A stretch of 64,000 nucleotides of DNA from Flammeovirgaceae bacterium (GTDB lineage: Bacteria; Bacteroidota; Bacteroidia; Cytophagales; Cyclobacteriaceae): assembly GCA_016712035.1 (NCBI GenBank), contig JADJRT010000003.1, positions 149,001 to 213,000 of the forward strand, given 5' to 3'. The position numbers and the translations under genes are program-made. This document shows, piece by piece, positions 29,051-38,762 of the stretch; within the stretch, counting starts at the first letter, position 1; every line of letters starts with the position of its first letter. The notes below the pieces were generated by a model that did no database searches, was not told the DNA's origin, and saw only the letters and a list, made by a program, of their open reading frames with translations.

Positions 29051-29664
29051 GAAGAAAATAATTCTAACTGTGAAGGCAACAATTGAAAACTTTTTCGATG
29101 ATACGGTGTAATACCTAATGCCCGAATCCCATCCCGATGCTCTTCTGTAGGATAGCCAACATTGGTATTCCAGCCATAACCCGGAAATTCAAGAGATAGT
29201 TTCTCCATTAACTCATCCCGATAATTCTTAGCCAGAACAGAGGCCGCAGCAATTGATAAATATTTTCCATCTCCTTTAATCACACATTCAAATTTCAAAT
29301 CCCCATAAGGTGTAAATCGATTTCCGTCAATCAAAAGAAATTCGGGTTGAACCGAAAGTTTATCCAACGCCAAATGCATGGCTTTAAATGAAGCATTCAA
29401 AATATTTATTTGATCAATTTCTCCATTGCTCACTTCAGCTATCGCCCAGGCCAATGAATCACGAACAATATCTGCTTGTAATGTTTGTCTTTCCTGCCGG
29501 GTTAGCTGCTTAGAATCATTCAGTAATTCATGTTGATAATTCTTAGGAAGTATAACCGCAGCTGCAACCACCGGGCCAGCCAAGCACCCTCTTCCCACCT
29601 CGTCACAACCGGCTTCAATTAAATCGTGTGTAAATGAGGATAGTAACATTTCACCAAAAATCAA
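29047..29664 (-). CDS. rnhB: Ribonuclease HII
   Basis: Cleaves the RNA strand of RNA-DNA hybrids and begins removal of single ribonucleotides from DNA. EAGCDEVGRGCLAGPVVAAA has the catalytic Asp-Glu pair, LLIDGNRF and VIKGDGKYLSIAAASVLAK supply the remaining acids, and YPTEEHRDGIRALGITPYHR is the C-terminal signature. The ATG at 29664 gives 205 residues; ATG 29649 (MLLSSFTHDL) is an alternative that better fits relatives. It is the first gene of a minus-strand operon, overlapping DUF3667 by ATGA. The start region lies next to a palindromic AT-rich repeat. Confidence 0.94.
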   Translation of the reverse strand: MIFGEMLLSSFTHDLIEAGCDEVGRGCLAGPVVAAAVILPKNYQHELLNDSKQLTRQERQTLQADIVRDSLAWAIAEVSNGEIDQINILNASFKAMHLALDKLSVQPEFLLIDGNRFTPYGDLKFECVIKGDGKYLSIAAASVLAKNYRDELMEKLSLEFPGYGWNTNVGYPTEEHRDGIRALGITPYHRKSFQLLPSQLELFSS

Positions 29665-29745
29665 GATTCAAAAATGAAAATTCAAGGTTAATTCAACTAA
29701 TTGTCAGTATAATTTTCAATCTTGAATTTTAAATTTTGAATGATG
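29655..29745. repeat. AT-rich inverted repeat built from ATTCAAGATT-like words
   Basis: The left part has AAAATCAAGATTCAAAAATG and AAAATTCAAGG, the right part CAATCTTGAATTTTAAATTTTG. The right part is approximately the reverse complement of the left, around the spacer TAATTCAACTAATTGTCAG. It lies between the divergent rnhB and Nudix genes and slightly overlaps both starts. Confidence 0.6.
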
Positions 29746-30282
29746 AATCCTTGGCAAACGCTTTCTTCGGAAGAAAAATATGATAATCGATGGATTCAAG
29801 TGGTGGAACACCAGGTGGTAAATCCCGCGGGCGGAAAAGGAATCTATGGTAAAGTGCATTTTAAAAATAAAGCCATTGGCATTGTCGCTCTTGATAAAGA
29901 AGCAAACACGTGGCTGGTTGGTCAATGGCGTTATACATTAGATGAATGGAGTTGGGAAATTCCTGAAGGGGGTGGAGCACTACATGCTGACCCGTTGGAA
30001 TCCGCCAAGAGAGAATTAAAAGAAGAGACAGGATTGATTGCTAATCAATGGACCATGATTCAACGTACGCACCTTTCCAATTCCGTTTCGGATGAAGAAG
30101 GTTTTATCTTTTTAGCCGAAGATCTTACTCAAAAGGAAAGCGAACTGGAGGATACCGAAGCTGATTTAAAAGTTTGGAAACTTCCTTTGGCTGAAGCTTT
30201 AAAAATGGTACAGGATGGAAAGATTACCGACAGCCTGAGCGTGATAGGAATTCTTAAAGTTGGAAGAATGAAGGGGTACTAG
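29740..30282 (+). CDS. Nudix hydrolase, ADP-ribose pyrophosphatase-like
   Basis: A 180-residue protein. The Nudix box is complete, GALHADPLESAKRELKEETGL (G-x5-E-x7-REL-x-EE-x-G-L), with WEIPEGGG just before it. The flanking strand KAIGIVALDKEANTWLVGQW and the later ELEDTEADLKVW fit ADP-sugar pyrophosphatases, which cleave ADP-ribose to AMP and ribose 5-phosphate. Substrate choice is an inference. The start is ATG 29740 or 29743. It is divergent from rnhB across a palindromic repeat and is followed by the MATE pump after 56 bases of another repeat. Confidence 0.88.
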   Translation: MMNPWQTLSSEEKYDNRWIQVVEHQVVNPAGGKGIYGKVHFKNKAIGIVALDKEANTWLVGQWRYTLDEWSWEIPEGGGALHADPLESAKRELKEETGLIANQWTMIQRTHLSNSVSDEEGFIFLAEDLTQKESELEDTEADLKVWKLPLAEALKMVQDGKITDSLSVIGILKVGRMKGY

Positions 30283-30284
30283 TC

Positions 30285-30332
30285 ACAGGTAACCGGTAAC
30301 AGTCACAATCCAGTATCCAGTAACGAGCATCC
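30285..30332. repeat. Short word-repeat: GGTAACCGGTAAC and CCAGTATCCAGTAAC
   Basis: Two imperfectly repeated words, GGTAACCGGTAACAG and ATCCAGTATCCAGTAACG followed by ATCCAG, fill the space between the Nudix and MATE genes. The style matches the arrays around 13936 and 14432, with a different word. Confidence 0.5.
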
Positions 30333-30338
30333 AGAAAA

Positions 30339-31664
30339 ATGAACTTCCGTTCTCACATTCGACCCAACTTCCTACTCGCCTACCCGGTAATGCTAAGTAT
30401 GCTTGGTCAGGTGATGACGGGCGTTGCCGATAGTATAATGATTGGTTGGACGGGCGCCATACCGTTGGCTGCCTCTTCGTTTGCCAATATCTTTTTTTCA
30501 ATTCCACTTTTTTTTGGGATTGGTGTTTCGTATGCCATAACACCCTTAGTGGCGCAAGCCGAAGGCGCCAATGATACCAGCAACATAATCAGCACATTAA
30601 AAAATGGTTCATTAATAAATCTTGTTACGGGTTTTATCCTGGTTGGTCTCATTTTTTCGATAGAACCCTTCATGCACTTAATGGGGCAACCCACAGAAGT
30701 GGTAACGTTGGGTATCCCCTATCTCAGCATCATAGCTGTTTCCATTATTCCTACAATGATTTTTCAAACCTACAGGCAATTTGCTGAGGGGCTTCAACGT
30801 ACACGAGTGGCGATGATCATTGTAGTAATGAGTAACCTCCTTAACATCGCACTTAATTATGTATTGATTTTTGGATATTATGGTTTCCCCGAAATGGGAC
30901 TTAATGGGGCCGGCTGGGCTACCTTGATTGCACGCATTATCATGGCGTTAAGCATGATGTTATACATTTACTATGGAAGAAAATTTCAATCTTTCACAGC
31001 AGGATTTTCTATTGGTAATTATTCTCGCAAGCTTATTTCAAAAATGTTACACATAGGCTTACCAGCCGGATTGCAATTTATTTTTGAAGCTGGCGCCTTC
31101 GGTTTCTCAGCACTTATGATGGGCTGGCTTGGTACTAATGCTTTAGCTGCACATCAGATCGCTATTAATCTCGCTACCATCAGTTACATGACTACCTCGG
31201 GAATGGGAGCAGCAGCCACTATTCGGGTAGGAAATTTTTGGGGCCAAAAAGATCGAAAAAACTTAAGAGCCTCTGCCTTTACTATGATTGCCATGGCTGC
31301 TGTCCTTATGACGATATGGGCATTGCTGTTCATTTTTGGAAGATACTTTTTGCCCTCGCTGTATATCGATGACTTAACGGTTATAGGGCTAACCGCTCCA
31401 CTACTTATTATAGCCGCTTTCTTTCAATTATCCGATGGAATACAAGTAGTAACCGCTGGCGCATTACGCGGATTGCAGGATGTTAAAATACCTTCCATAT
31501 TGATTTTTATTTCCTATTGGGTTATAGCCTTGCCACTTGGATACTGGTTGGCCTTTCCGCTACAACTTGGTGCAAATGGAATTTGGATTGGCTTATCGGT
31601 TGGCCTCACCTTAACAGCTTCCGCCATGATGATGCGCTTTAATCGGCTTTCCCATAAATTGTAA
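30339..31664 (+). CDS. MATE-family multidrug efflux pump
   Basis: A 441-residue inner-membrane antiporter with 12 predicted helices in two bundles. AYPVMLSMLGQVMTGVADSIMIG in helix 1 has the NorM-type pattern and GLPAGLQFIFEAGAFGFSALMMG opens the second half. NorM-like MATE proteins use Na+ or H+ to export cationic drugs and metabolites. ATG 30339 follows the repeat directly. The gene is intact and probably transcribed with or just after the Nudix gene. The substrate is unknown. Confidence 0.92.
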   Translation: MNFRSHIRPNFLLAYPVMLSMLGQVMTGVADSIMIGWTGAIPLAASSFANIFFSIPLFFGIGVSYAITPLVAQAEGANDTSNIISTLKNGSLINLVTGFILVGLIFSIEPFMHLMGQPTEVVTLGIPYLSIIAVSIIPTMIFQTYRQFAEGLQRTRVAMIIVVMSNLLNIALNYVLIFGYYGFPEMGLNGAGWATLIARIIMALSMMLYIYYGRKFQSFTAGFSIGNYSRKLISKMLHIGLPAGLQFIFEAGAFGFSALMMGWLGTNALAAHQIAINLATISYMTTSGMGAAATIRVGNFWGQKDRKNLRASAFTMIAMAAVLMTIWALLFIFGRYFLPSLYIDDLTVIGLTAPLLIIAAFFQLSDGIQVVTAGALRGLQDVKIPSILIFISYWVIALPLGYWLAFPLQLGANGIWIGLSVGLTLTASAMMMRFNRLSHKL

Positions 31665-31847
31665 CAATAATCCTGAGTAAACTATTTTCCTCCAAAGTTC
31701 AATGAAGACCCATTGGAAACGTTTTCGGTATCAATAACCAATGCTGTTGATAGTCAACATTAGCCATTTCTCTCCATAAATAAGAACAAACTGACAGCCT
31801 TCATCGTTTAACGATCATAAAATGACGCTCCAGTCAATTTTAAGATA

Positions 31848-31878
31848 TTTGAATATAAATCAACTTTGCATAAGTTTG
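31848..31878 (+). promoter_or_regulatory. Bacteroidota sigma-A type promoter of the efflux locus
   Basis: TTTG (31848-31851), a 19-base spacer, then TAAGTTTG (31871-31878), a full match to TAnnTTTG. The ATG at 31887 follows after eight bases, so the leader would be extremely short. Confidence 0.65.
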
Positions 31879-31886
31879 CATCCCTG

Positions 31887-32285
31887 ATGAAGAAACTGAT
31901 TGTCAGATTCGTTTTGGTGCAGTGTATCTTGCTATCGATTGGATACAGCAATCAATATGCACTTGCCAGTCAGGATTGTGGCATCTCATCAATAGTTCTT
32001 GACAATTCAATCACCAACTTTGACAGTGTTAAGAATAACCATTCCATTGTCACCAACTCAGCGCATAGTTTTAAAATAGATGTTGCCGAAATCGAAGAAG
32101 AGAAGGACAAATTCTTTTCTTTCAAAAAATATTTAACGGGTAGCTATTCCTTTTCCATCCTTTTTTCCGATTTAATACCAGGCCATTTCTTTGGCCTTAT
32201 AAATAAAAGCGAACACATCGCTAATCCTACTCCAGAGCTCACATCGAATAGCTCATACATTACATTCCAGGTATTCAGAATTTGA
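31887..32285 (+). CDS. Hypothetical exported protein ahead of the RND efflux genes
   Basis: A 132-residue protein from ATG 31887, not recognised. It has a hydrophobic N-terminus (KKLIVRFVLVQCILLSIGYS) that may be a signal peptide, an acidic stretch IDVAEIEEEKDKFFSF, a middle hydrophobic segment (YSFSILFSDLIPGHFFGLI) and a polar tail. A good promoter lies just upstream, and the RND adaptor follows after 141 bases in the same direction, so it may be the first gene of the efflux operon. No function can be assigned. Confidence 0.55.
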   Translation: MKKLIVRFVLVQCILLSIGYSNQYALASQDCGISSIVLDNSITNFDSVKNNHSIVTNSAHSFKIDVAEIEEEKDKFFSFKKYLTGSYSFSILFSDLIPGHFFGLINKSEHIANPTPELTSNSSYITFQVFRI

Positions 32286-32426
32286 TTTCCTCTCAGGCAA
32301 TTTTTAATTGCCTATTCCCCCATGTCGTTTAATTGTTGAGCATCCATTGGCATTTGCCAAAAATGGATTTTGCAACGAATCAAAAAATCGTCAAACAAAA
32401 AAATACAGTTTTTAAAAAAATTAACT

Positions 32427-33509
32427 ATGAAGACAATTATCATGCTCCTTGGTTTGTGCGTGTTGCTAGGTAACATAAGTTGTGAGTCGCACAAAGAAGA
32501 GACAAAGGAAGAAACCAAATTTTTGGTTACCAGCCCTCTACGGATGGACACTTCCATTATAAAGGAGTATGTATGCCAGATCCACTCTATAAACCACATT
32601 GAAGTAAGGGCTTTAGAAAGAGGGTATCTGCAAAATATCTATGTCGATGAAGGACAACGGGTAAAGAAGGGGCAATTGATGTTTCAGGTAATGCCCATGT
32701 TGTATCAAGCCGAGATGCAAAAGGCGCAAGCCGAAGCCAACTATGTAGAAATTGAATACCTGAACACAAAGTCATTGGCCGATAGCAATGTGGTATCTAA
32801 AAATGAATTAGCGTTAGCGAAAGCAAAATTTGATAAAGCTAAGGCTGAGGTAGCGTTGGCACAGGTTCATCTTGATTTTACACGAATCAAAGCTCCATTC
32901 GATGGCATCATGGATCGTTTCCATGTGCGTCTTGGAAGTCTGGTTGATGAAGGCGAGTTGCTTACCAGCTTATCCGACAACAGTAAAATGTGGGTCTACT
33001 TTAATGTGCCCGAAGCTGAATATCTGGAGTACGAAACGGTTATAAAAAAGGATAGTCTGGCACAGGTAAATCTGTTAATGGCAAACGGTAAGCTGTTTAA
33101 ACACCACGGGATAATAGAAACTATCGAAGCTGATTTTAATAATGAAACTGGTAACATTGCTTTCCGCGCTACTTTTCCGAACCCGAAAGGATTGCTGAGA
33201 CACGGTGAGACAGGTACTGTGCAGTTGAATACCCCGATTAAAAATGCGTTGCTAATTCCACAAAAATCTACTTTTGAAATTTTGGACAAAAAATATGTAT
33301 TCGTTATCGACAAAGACAATATTGTTCGATCACGACTTATTACCATCGATGCGGAACTTCCTCATATATATGCCGTAAATGGTGGGCTTGAAGAAACGGA
33401 TAAAATACTTCTTGAAGGATTACGCTTGGTGCGTGAAGGTGACAAAATACATTCTGAATTTGTAAAACCAAGTTCGGTATTGTCACAGTTGAATTTATAC
33501 GCGGAGTAA
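32427..33509 (+). CDS. RND efflux periplasmic adaptor (membrane fusion protein)
   Basis: A 360-residue AcrA-type subunit that bridges the inner-membrane pump and outer-membrane channel. From ATG 32427 the N-terminus is KTIIMLLGLCVLLGNISC, so Cys19 is probably lipidated. The barrel-sandwich (lipoyl-like) halves are IEVRALERGYLQNIYVDEGQ and IKAPFDGIMDRFHVRLGSLV, separated by a Lys/Ala-rich coiled-coil hairpin (AEMQKAQAEANYVEIEY to AKAEVALAQVHL). The beta-barrel and membrane-proximal domains follow. It is upstream of the RND permease by 23 bases. Substrates of the pump are unknown. Confidence 0.92.
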   Translation: MKTIIMLLGLCVLLGNISCESHKEETKEETKFLVTSPLRMDTSIIKEYVCQIHSINHIEVRALERGYLQNIYVDEGQRVKKGQLMFQVMPMLYQAEMQKAQAEANYVEIEYLNTKSLADSNVVSKNELALAKAKFDKAKAEVALAQVHLDFTRIKAPFDGIMDRFHVRLGSLVDEGELLTSLSDNSKMWVYFNVPEAEYLEYETVIKKDSLAQVNLLMANGKLFKHHGIIETIEADFNNETGNIAFRATFPNPKGLLRHGETGTVQLNTPIKNALLIPQKSTFEILDKKYVFVIDKDNIVRSRLITIDAELPHIYAVNGGLEETDKILLEGLRLVREGDKIHSEFVKPSSVLSQLNLYAE

Positions 33510-33532
33510 TACGTACCTAAAAATCAAAAGAA

Positions 33533-36500
33533 ATGTTTAGTAAAATATTACACAGGCCTGTCTTTGCAATTGTAATTTCGGTTATCTTTATCTTTGTCGG
33601 TTCGTTGGCTATCAAACAGCTACCGATATCTCAGTTTCCTGAGATTGCACCTACAACCGTAAGTATCTTTATTGCCTATCCGGGCTCCAGTGCAGATGTA
33701 TTGATTAAGTCAACGCTCATCACGTTGGAAAACTCCATCAACGGTGTTCAGGGGATGCGGTATATGACTTCCGATGCTACCAGTGCGGGTGAAGCAACAT
33801 TAAGTGTAATTTTTGAGCCAGGGACAGATCCCAATCAGGCGGTTATCCGTGTTAAAACAAGGGTTGATCAGGTGATGCCCCTCTTACCTGATTTGGTGCA
33901 GCGCGAAGGCGTAATCATCACACCTATTCAACCCAGCATGTTAATGTATGTAAACTTGTATAGTACAGATAAAAATCTGGACGAGAAGTTTTTATACAAT
34001 TACGCCAACGTAAAAATGATTCCTGAAATAAACAGAATCAACGGAGTAGGCAGAACACAAATATTAGGTAGTAGAACCTACGCGATGCGCGTATGGCTTG
34101 ATCCCACTCGCATGCGCGCCTATAGTATATCCATTGAAGATGTTATGGAGGCAATGGGTGAGCAAAGTATTATTGGCAGACCGGGTAGAATAGGTCAAAG
34201 TTCAGGCATTGCCGCACAGTCACTGGAATATGTATTGACGTATAAAGGCCGATATAATAAGCCCGAAGAATATGAAGATATTATTATTCGAGCAAATGCC
34301 GAGGGTGAAAGTATCCGCCTTGGCGATATTGCCAAGATTGAATTAGGAAGTGAATTCTTTGATATCTATTCCAACCTGGATGGTCATACTTCGGCAGCAA
34401 TTGTACTGAAACAAAACTATGGTAGTAATGCTAGTGAAGTAATCAAAGAAGTAAAGGAGTTGCTTATAGAAATGAAAGCCGATTTCCCTCCGGGAGTAGA
34501 TTATAAAATTAGTTATGATGTTTCTCAATTTTTGGATGCTTCCATCGAAAAGGTGTTACATACATTGGGTGAAGCTTTTATTCTGGTTGCCCTCGTGGTG
34601 TTTATTTTTCTTGGCGATTGGCGTTCTACGTTGATTCCAACACTTGCTGTTCCTGTATCCTTAGTGGGAGCGTTTTTCTTCATGCAGTTTTTCGGGCTTT
34701 CCATTAACCTGATCACATTATTCGCATTGGTGTTAGCGATTGGTATTGTGGTGGATAATGCCATTGTGGTGGTGGAAGGCGTGCATGCTAAAATGGAAGA
34801 AAAAAATCTTTCACCCTATAAGGCCACACAAGAAGTACTTCACGAAATCAGTGGAGCCATCATTGCCATCACACTGGTAATGACAGCTGTATTTGTTCCA
34901 TTGGTATTTATGACTGGACCTGTTGGTGTTTTCTACCGACAGTTTTCGATTACCATGGCCACATCTATTGTGCTTTCAGGTGTAGTAGCGCTTACGCTTA
35001 CTCCGGTTTTGTGTGCTATGCTTTTGAAGAATAATCATGGCAAACCTAAAAGGAAAGACCTGATTACACGGTCACTAGACAGCTTTAACAGCGGGTTTGA
35101 AAAACTTACCGGAAAATATGCAAGCTTCTTACGATTAATCGTCAACCGAAGAATGGTGACGTTTGGTGTATTGCTGATTTTCGGTGTCGGTATTTTTGTT
35201 GAGAATCAAGTGTTGCCATCAGGCTTTATTCCGGGCGAAGACCAAGGTACCATTTATGCAATCATTCAAACTCCTCCGGGCGCAACACTCGAAAGAACCA
35301 ATCAGGTTTCGCAAAAGCTTCAGAAGATCTGCGAAGAAGTGGATGGTGTAGAATCGGTTTCTTCATTGGCGGGCTACGAGATTATGACAGAGGGAAGGGG
35401 CTCCAATGCGGGTACGTGTTTGATCAACTTAAAAAACTGGTCGGAGCGTGAGCAATCCGTAAAAGAAATTATGGAGGAGTTAGAGGAGAAGTCACGCAAC
35501 CTTGGCGCTGTTGTCGAATTTTTTGAACCCCCGGCCGTTCCCGGTTTTGGATCTTCCGGAGGTTTCTCCTTGCGTCTGTTAGATAAAAATAGCGAGACCG
35601 ATTACCATGATTTTGATAAAGTCAATAAGCAGTTTATTGATGATATGAGTAAGCGAAAAGAGTTAACGGGTTTGTTTACTTTTTTCGCAGCCAATTATCC
35701 CCAATATGAATTAGAGATTGACAATAAAGCAGCGATGCAAAAAGGTGTTTCAATTGGTAAGGCGATGGAAAATCTTAACATCCTCATCGGTAGTACGTAT
35801 GAGCAAGGGTTCATTCGGTTTGGACGTTTTTTCAAAGTGTATGTGCAATCCGCTCCCGAATTCAGAAGGCTACCGTCTGATATTTTGAATTTGTTCGTGA
35901 AAAATGATCATGACGAAATGGTTCCTTACTCCTCTTTTATGAAACTCAAAAAGACACAGGGGCCAAACGAAGTTACTCGTTTCAATATGTATAATTCAGC
36001 AGCCATCCGTGGACTTCCGGCAAACGGATATACCACGGCTGATGCCATTCAGGCGATACGAGAAGTTGCCAGCGCCACATTGCCAAAAGGATATGACATT
36101 GCCTGGGAAGGTCTTTCGTATGATGAAGCCAATAGTGGAAACGAATCCATCTATATTTTCATTATTGTATTGGCGTTCGTGTACCTGGTGTTAGCTGCGC
36201 AATATGAAAGTTTCCTATTGCCTTTAGCTGTTATTTTTTCGCTTCCGGTTGGGATTTTTGGTTCGTTCTTATTGCTAAAACTGATGGGACTGGACAACGA
36301 CATTTATGCACAGATTGGAATTATCATGCTGATAGGTTTGCTAGGAAAAAATGCGGTGTTGATAGTAGCGCCTTTATTGTGGGATTGATTCCATTAGTAG
36401 TGGCAACGGGCGCGGGTGCCATCGGTAACCGTACCATTGGAGGTTCAGCTCTGGGTGGCATGTTAATCGGAACCATAATGGGGGTAATCATTATACCTGG

Positions 36501-36615
36501 CTTGTATTACATCTTCGCTAACCTGGCGGAAGGTCGTCATTTGCTCAAGGATGAAATCGACCGGCCTCTATCAGAAGAATTCGAACACAAAAAAACGAAA
36601 GAAGAAAATGACTAA
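33533..36615 (+). CDS. RND efflux permease (HAE-1/AcrB type), internal deletion near 36370
   Basis: The proton-driven inner-membrane pump of the tripartite system. MFSKILHRPVFAIVISVIFI begins helix 1, VSIFIAYPGSSADVLIKS and the porter loops follow. LVLAIGIVVDNAIVVVEGVH is the helix-4 motif with the proton-relay Asp, and PVFVPLVFMTGPVGVFYR-like sequence is next. The frame fails at 36386 after IGLLGKNAVLIV. The next frame resumes at FIVGLIPLVVATGAGAIGNR. In relatives, about 35 residues (EFA...RFRPILMTSFA) lie between these two motifs, so roughly 100 bases are absent here, not just one. Without them helices 10-11 would be broken. Assembly collapse or a real deletion are both possible. Confidence 0.88.
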
Positions 36616-38038
36616 TAAAATCATACATCAATTCGTAGGAGTTTTTTTCCTGTCGATACTATTTTTGGCATGTACGCCAACACTCGTTACAAAAACAGAA
36701 AACACAACTACCCCAGTGGGTTTCGGCAATTCGCAAGACACAACGAATACAGCAACGGTTAAGTGGAAGAACTTTTTCACCGATCCAAATTTGGTGGCAC
36801 TAATCGATACTGCGCTGCACAACAATCAGGAATTAAATGTCACTTTACAGGAAATAGAAATTGCACGGAATGAAGTAAGAGCACGAAAGGGAGAGTACTT
36901 GCCCTTTGTTGGTATTGGTGCTTCAGCCGGTGTTGATAAACATGGTCGGTATACAGCCCGAGGCTCCAGTGAGGCAACCACAGAAATTATGCCTGGCAAA
37001 GAAACACCTGAACCTTTGCAGAATTATATGATGGGAGCCTATGCCACTTGGGAGGTAGATATTTGGAACAAGCTGCACAATGCAAAAAAATCTGCGGTAT
37101 GCAGGTATCTGGCTACCGTAGAAGGTAAGAATTTTGTAGTCACCAACCTGATTGCCGAAATCGCTAATTCCTATTTCGAATTACTAGCACTGGATAATCA
37201 GCTTGATCTTGTAAAACAAAACATTGAAATACAAAGCGATGCACTTCTAATAGTAAGACAACAAAAACAAGCGGCCCGGGTTACCGAATTGGCCGTTCGC
37301 AGGTTTGAAGCACAAGTGTTAAACACACGCAGTCTTCAGTTTGGTATTCAACAGAGCATTACTGAAATGGAGAACCATCTCAATTTTTTGGTAGGAAGAT
37401 ATCCACAACCCATTCAACGTGATTCTCAGAATTTCAATAGTTTGATTCCGAATACTATTCAGGCTGGCATTCCCTCACAGTTATTAGAAAACCGGACCGA
37501 TGTAAAACAGGCTGAACTACAACTGGTGGCAGCCAAACTAGATGTTAAAGTTGCCAAGGCTAGATTTTATCCTTCGTTAGGTATTTCAGCAGGCATTGGC
37601 TTTGAGGCGTTTAATCCATCCTACTTAATAAAATCACCACAATCATTACTTTATTCTTTGGCAGGAGATTTAACGGCACCTTTAATAAACAGGAATGCGA
37701 TAAAAGCAGCTTACTACAGCGCGAATGCCATGCAGATACAAGCCGTCTATAATTACGAGCGCATATTATTAAACGCCTACATCGAAGTTGCCAATCAGTT
37801 ATCCATGATTAACAATCTGGGGAACACCTATGATTTAAAAGCACAGGAAGTACAGGCTCTTACACAGTCGATAACCATTTCAAATAACCTTTTCAGATCG
37901 GCAAGGGCTGACTACATGGAAGTGCTGCTGACCCAACGCGATGCCCTCGAATCCAGATTTGAACTGATTGAAACCAAGAAACAGCAGATGAATGCCATGG
38001 TTAATATTTATCATGCCCTGGGTGGTGGCTGGAATTAA
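36608..38038 (+). CDS. RND efflux outer-membrane channel, TolC/NodT type
   Basis: A 476-residue outer-membrane factor. From ATG 36608 the signal peptide KIIHQFVGVFFLSILFLAC ends in a lipobox with Cys22, as in the NodT/OprM group. Two related halves follow: KWKNFFTDPNLVALIDTALH-type and ELNVTLQEIEIARNEVRARK first, then QAELQLVAAKLDVKVAKARF-like and FYPSLGISAGIGF in the second. Both carry long helices that build the periplasmic tunnel. It overlaps the permease by eight bases, so the three genes are one operon. A terminator follows at 38079. Confidence 0.92.
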   Translation: MTNKIIHQFVGVFFLSILFLACTPTLVTKTENTTTPVGFGNSQDTTNTATVKWKNFFTDPNLVALIDTALHNNQELNVTLQEIEIARNEVRARKGEYLPFVGIGASAGVDKHGRYTARGSSEATTEIMPGKETPEPLQNYMMGAYATWEVDIWNKLHNAKKSAVCRYLATVEGKNFVVTNLIAEIANSYFELLALDNQLDLVKQNIEIQSDALLIVRQQKQAARVTELAVRRFEAQVLNTRSLQFGIQQSITEMENHLNFLVGRYPQPIQRDSQNFNSLIPNTIQAGIPSQLLENRTDVKQAELQLVAAKLDVKVAKARFYPSLGISAGIGFEAFNPSYLIKSPQSLLYSLAGDLTAPLINRNAIKAAYYSANAMQIQAVYNYERILLNAYIEVANQLSMINNLGNTYDLKAQEVQALTQSITISNNLFRSARADYMEVLLTQRDALESRFELIETKKQQMNAMVNIYHALGGGWN

Positions 38039-38078
38039 GAGAGGATAAATAGGAGGTAAGAAAATTGGTTTAGATAGG

Positions 38079-38122
38079 AAAAGAGAATCACCTACAGTTT
38101 TGTAAGGGTTCTCTTTTTTTTT
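38079..38122 (+). terminator. Rho-independent terminator of the efflux operon
   Basis: AAAAGAGAA (38079-38087) pairs with TTCTCTTTT (38109-38117) across a 21-base loop, followed by further Ts. It lies 40 bases after the outer-membrane channel gene. Confidence 0.7.
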
Positions 38123-38124
38123 GA

Positions 38125-38154
38125 TTGAAGTGGCTAAAAAAAATCCTAACTTTC
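38125..38154 (+). promoter_or_regulatory. Bacteroidota sigma-A type promoter of the thioesterase gene
   Basis: TTG (38125-38127), a 19-base spacer and TAACTTTC (38147-38154), one mismatch to TAnnTTTG, placed 16 bases before ATG 38171 and directly after the terminator. Confidence 0.55.
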
Positions 38155-38170
38155 ATTCAAACCCTAACCC

Positions 38171-38728
38171 ATGCAAGAGCCTCGCCCTGTTCGCTATTCA
38201 CAAACTACCATTACCGAATTGATGATTCCCTCTTACGCCAACTTTGGTGGTAAGATTCATGGCGGCACATTATTATCCTTAATGGATAAAGTTGCTTATG
38301 CCACTGCAAGCAAACACGCGGGCGCCTATTGTGTAACCGTAACAGTCGATCGGGTAGAATTTCTTCATCCTGTGGAGGTAGGCGAATTGGTTTCCCTTCA
38401 CGCTTCTGTCAATTATGTAGGCCGTACCTCGCTGGTAGTTGGAATACGCGTGGAGTCTCAAAACATTAAGACCGGGAAGGTACTACACACCAACTCCTCA
38501 TTCTTTACGATGGTAGCCAAGGGGGACGATGACAAACCAACGCAGGTACCCGAATTGGTTCTGGAAAGCAAGGAAGATGTAAAGCGATTTATTGAAGCCA
38601 TGTGGTTGAAAGAAATAAGGGGTGGCATCCGTGATAAAATGGATGATGCCAAATCTCATTTCGAAGTAGAAAATGCACACGAAATACTTAAAGACCAACG
38701 GTGTAAAATTGTATTTAAACTCCCGTAA
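38171..38728 (+). CDS. Acyl-CoA thioesterase, hot-dog fold
   Basis: A 185-residue protein. GGKIHGGTLLSLMDKVAYAT is the hot-dog helix with the conserved His/Gly and Asp residues of the YciA/BFIT group, followed by strands VTVTVDRVEFLHPVEVGELV and ASVNYVGRTSLVVGIRVES. The C-terminal 50 residues are charged and helical. Such enzymes hydrolyse acyl-CoA to free acid and CoA in the cytoplasm; acyl-chain preference is unknown. It has its own promoter after the efflux terminator and is followed by the M24 peptidase in the same direction. Confidence 0.9.
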   Translation: MQEPRPVRYSQTTITELMIPSYANFGGKIHGGTLLSLMDKVAYATASKHAGAYCVTVTVDRVEFLHPVEVGELVSLHASVNYVGRTSLVVGIRVESQNIKTGKVLHTNSSFFTMVAKGDDDKPTQVPELVLESKEDVKRFIEAMWLKEIRGGIRDKMDDAKSHFEVENAHEILKDQRCKIVFKLP

Positions 38729-38762
38729 ATTCCCCTATTCTTGCTTTCCTAAATATATTCTT

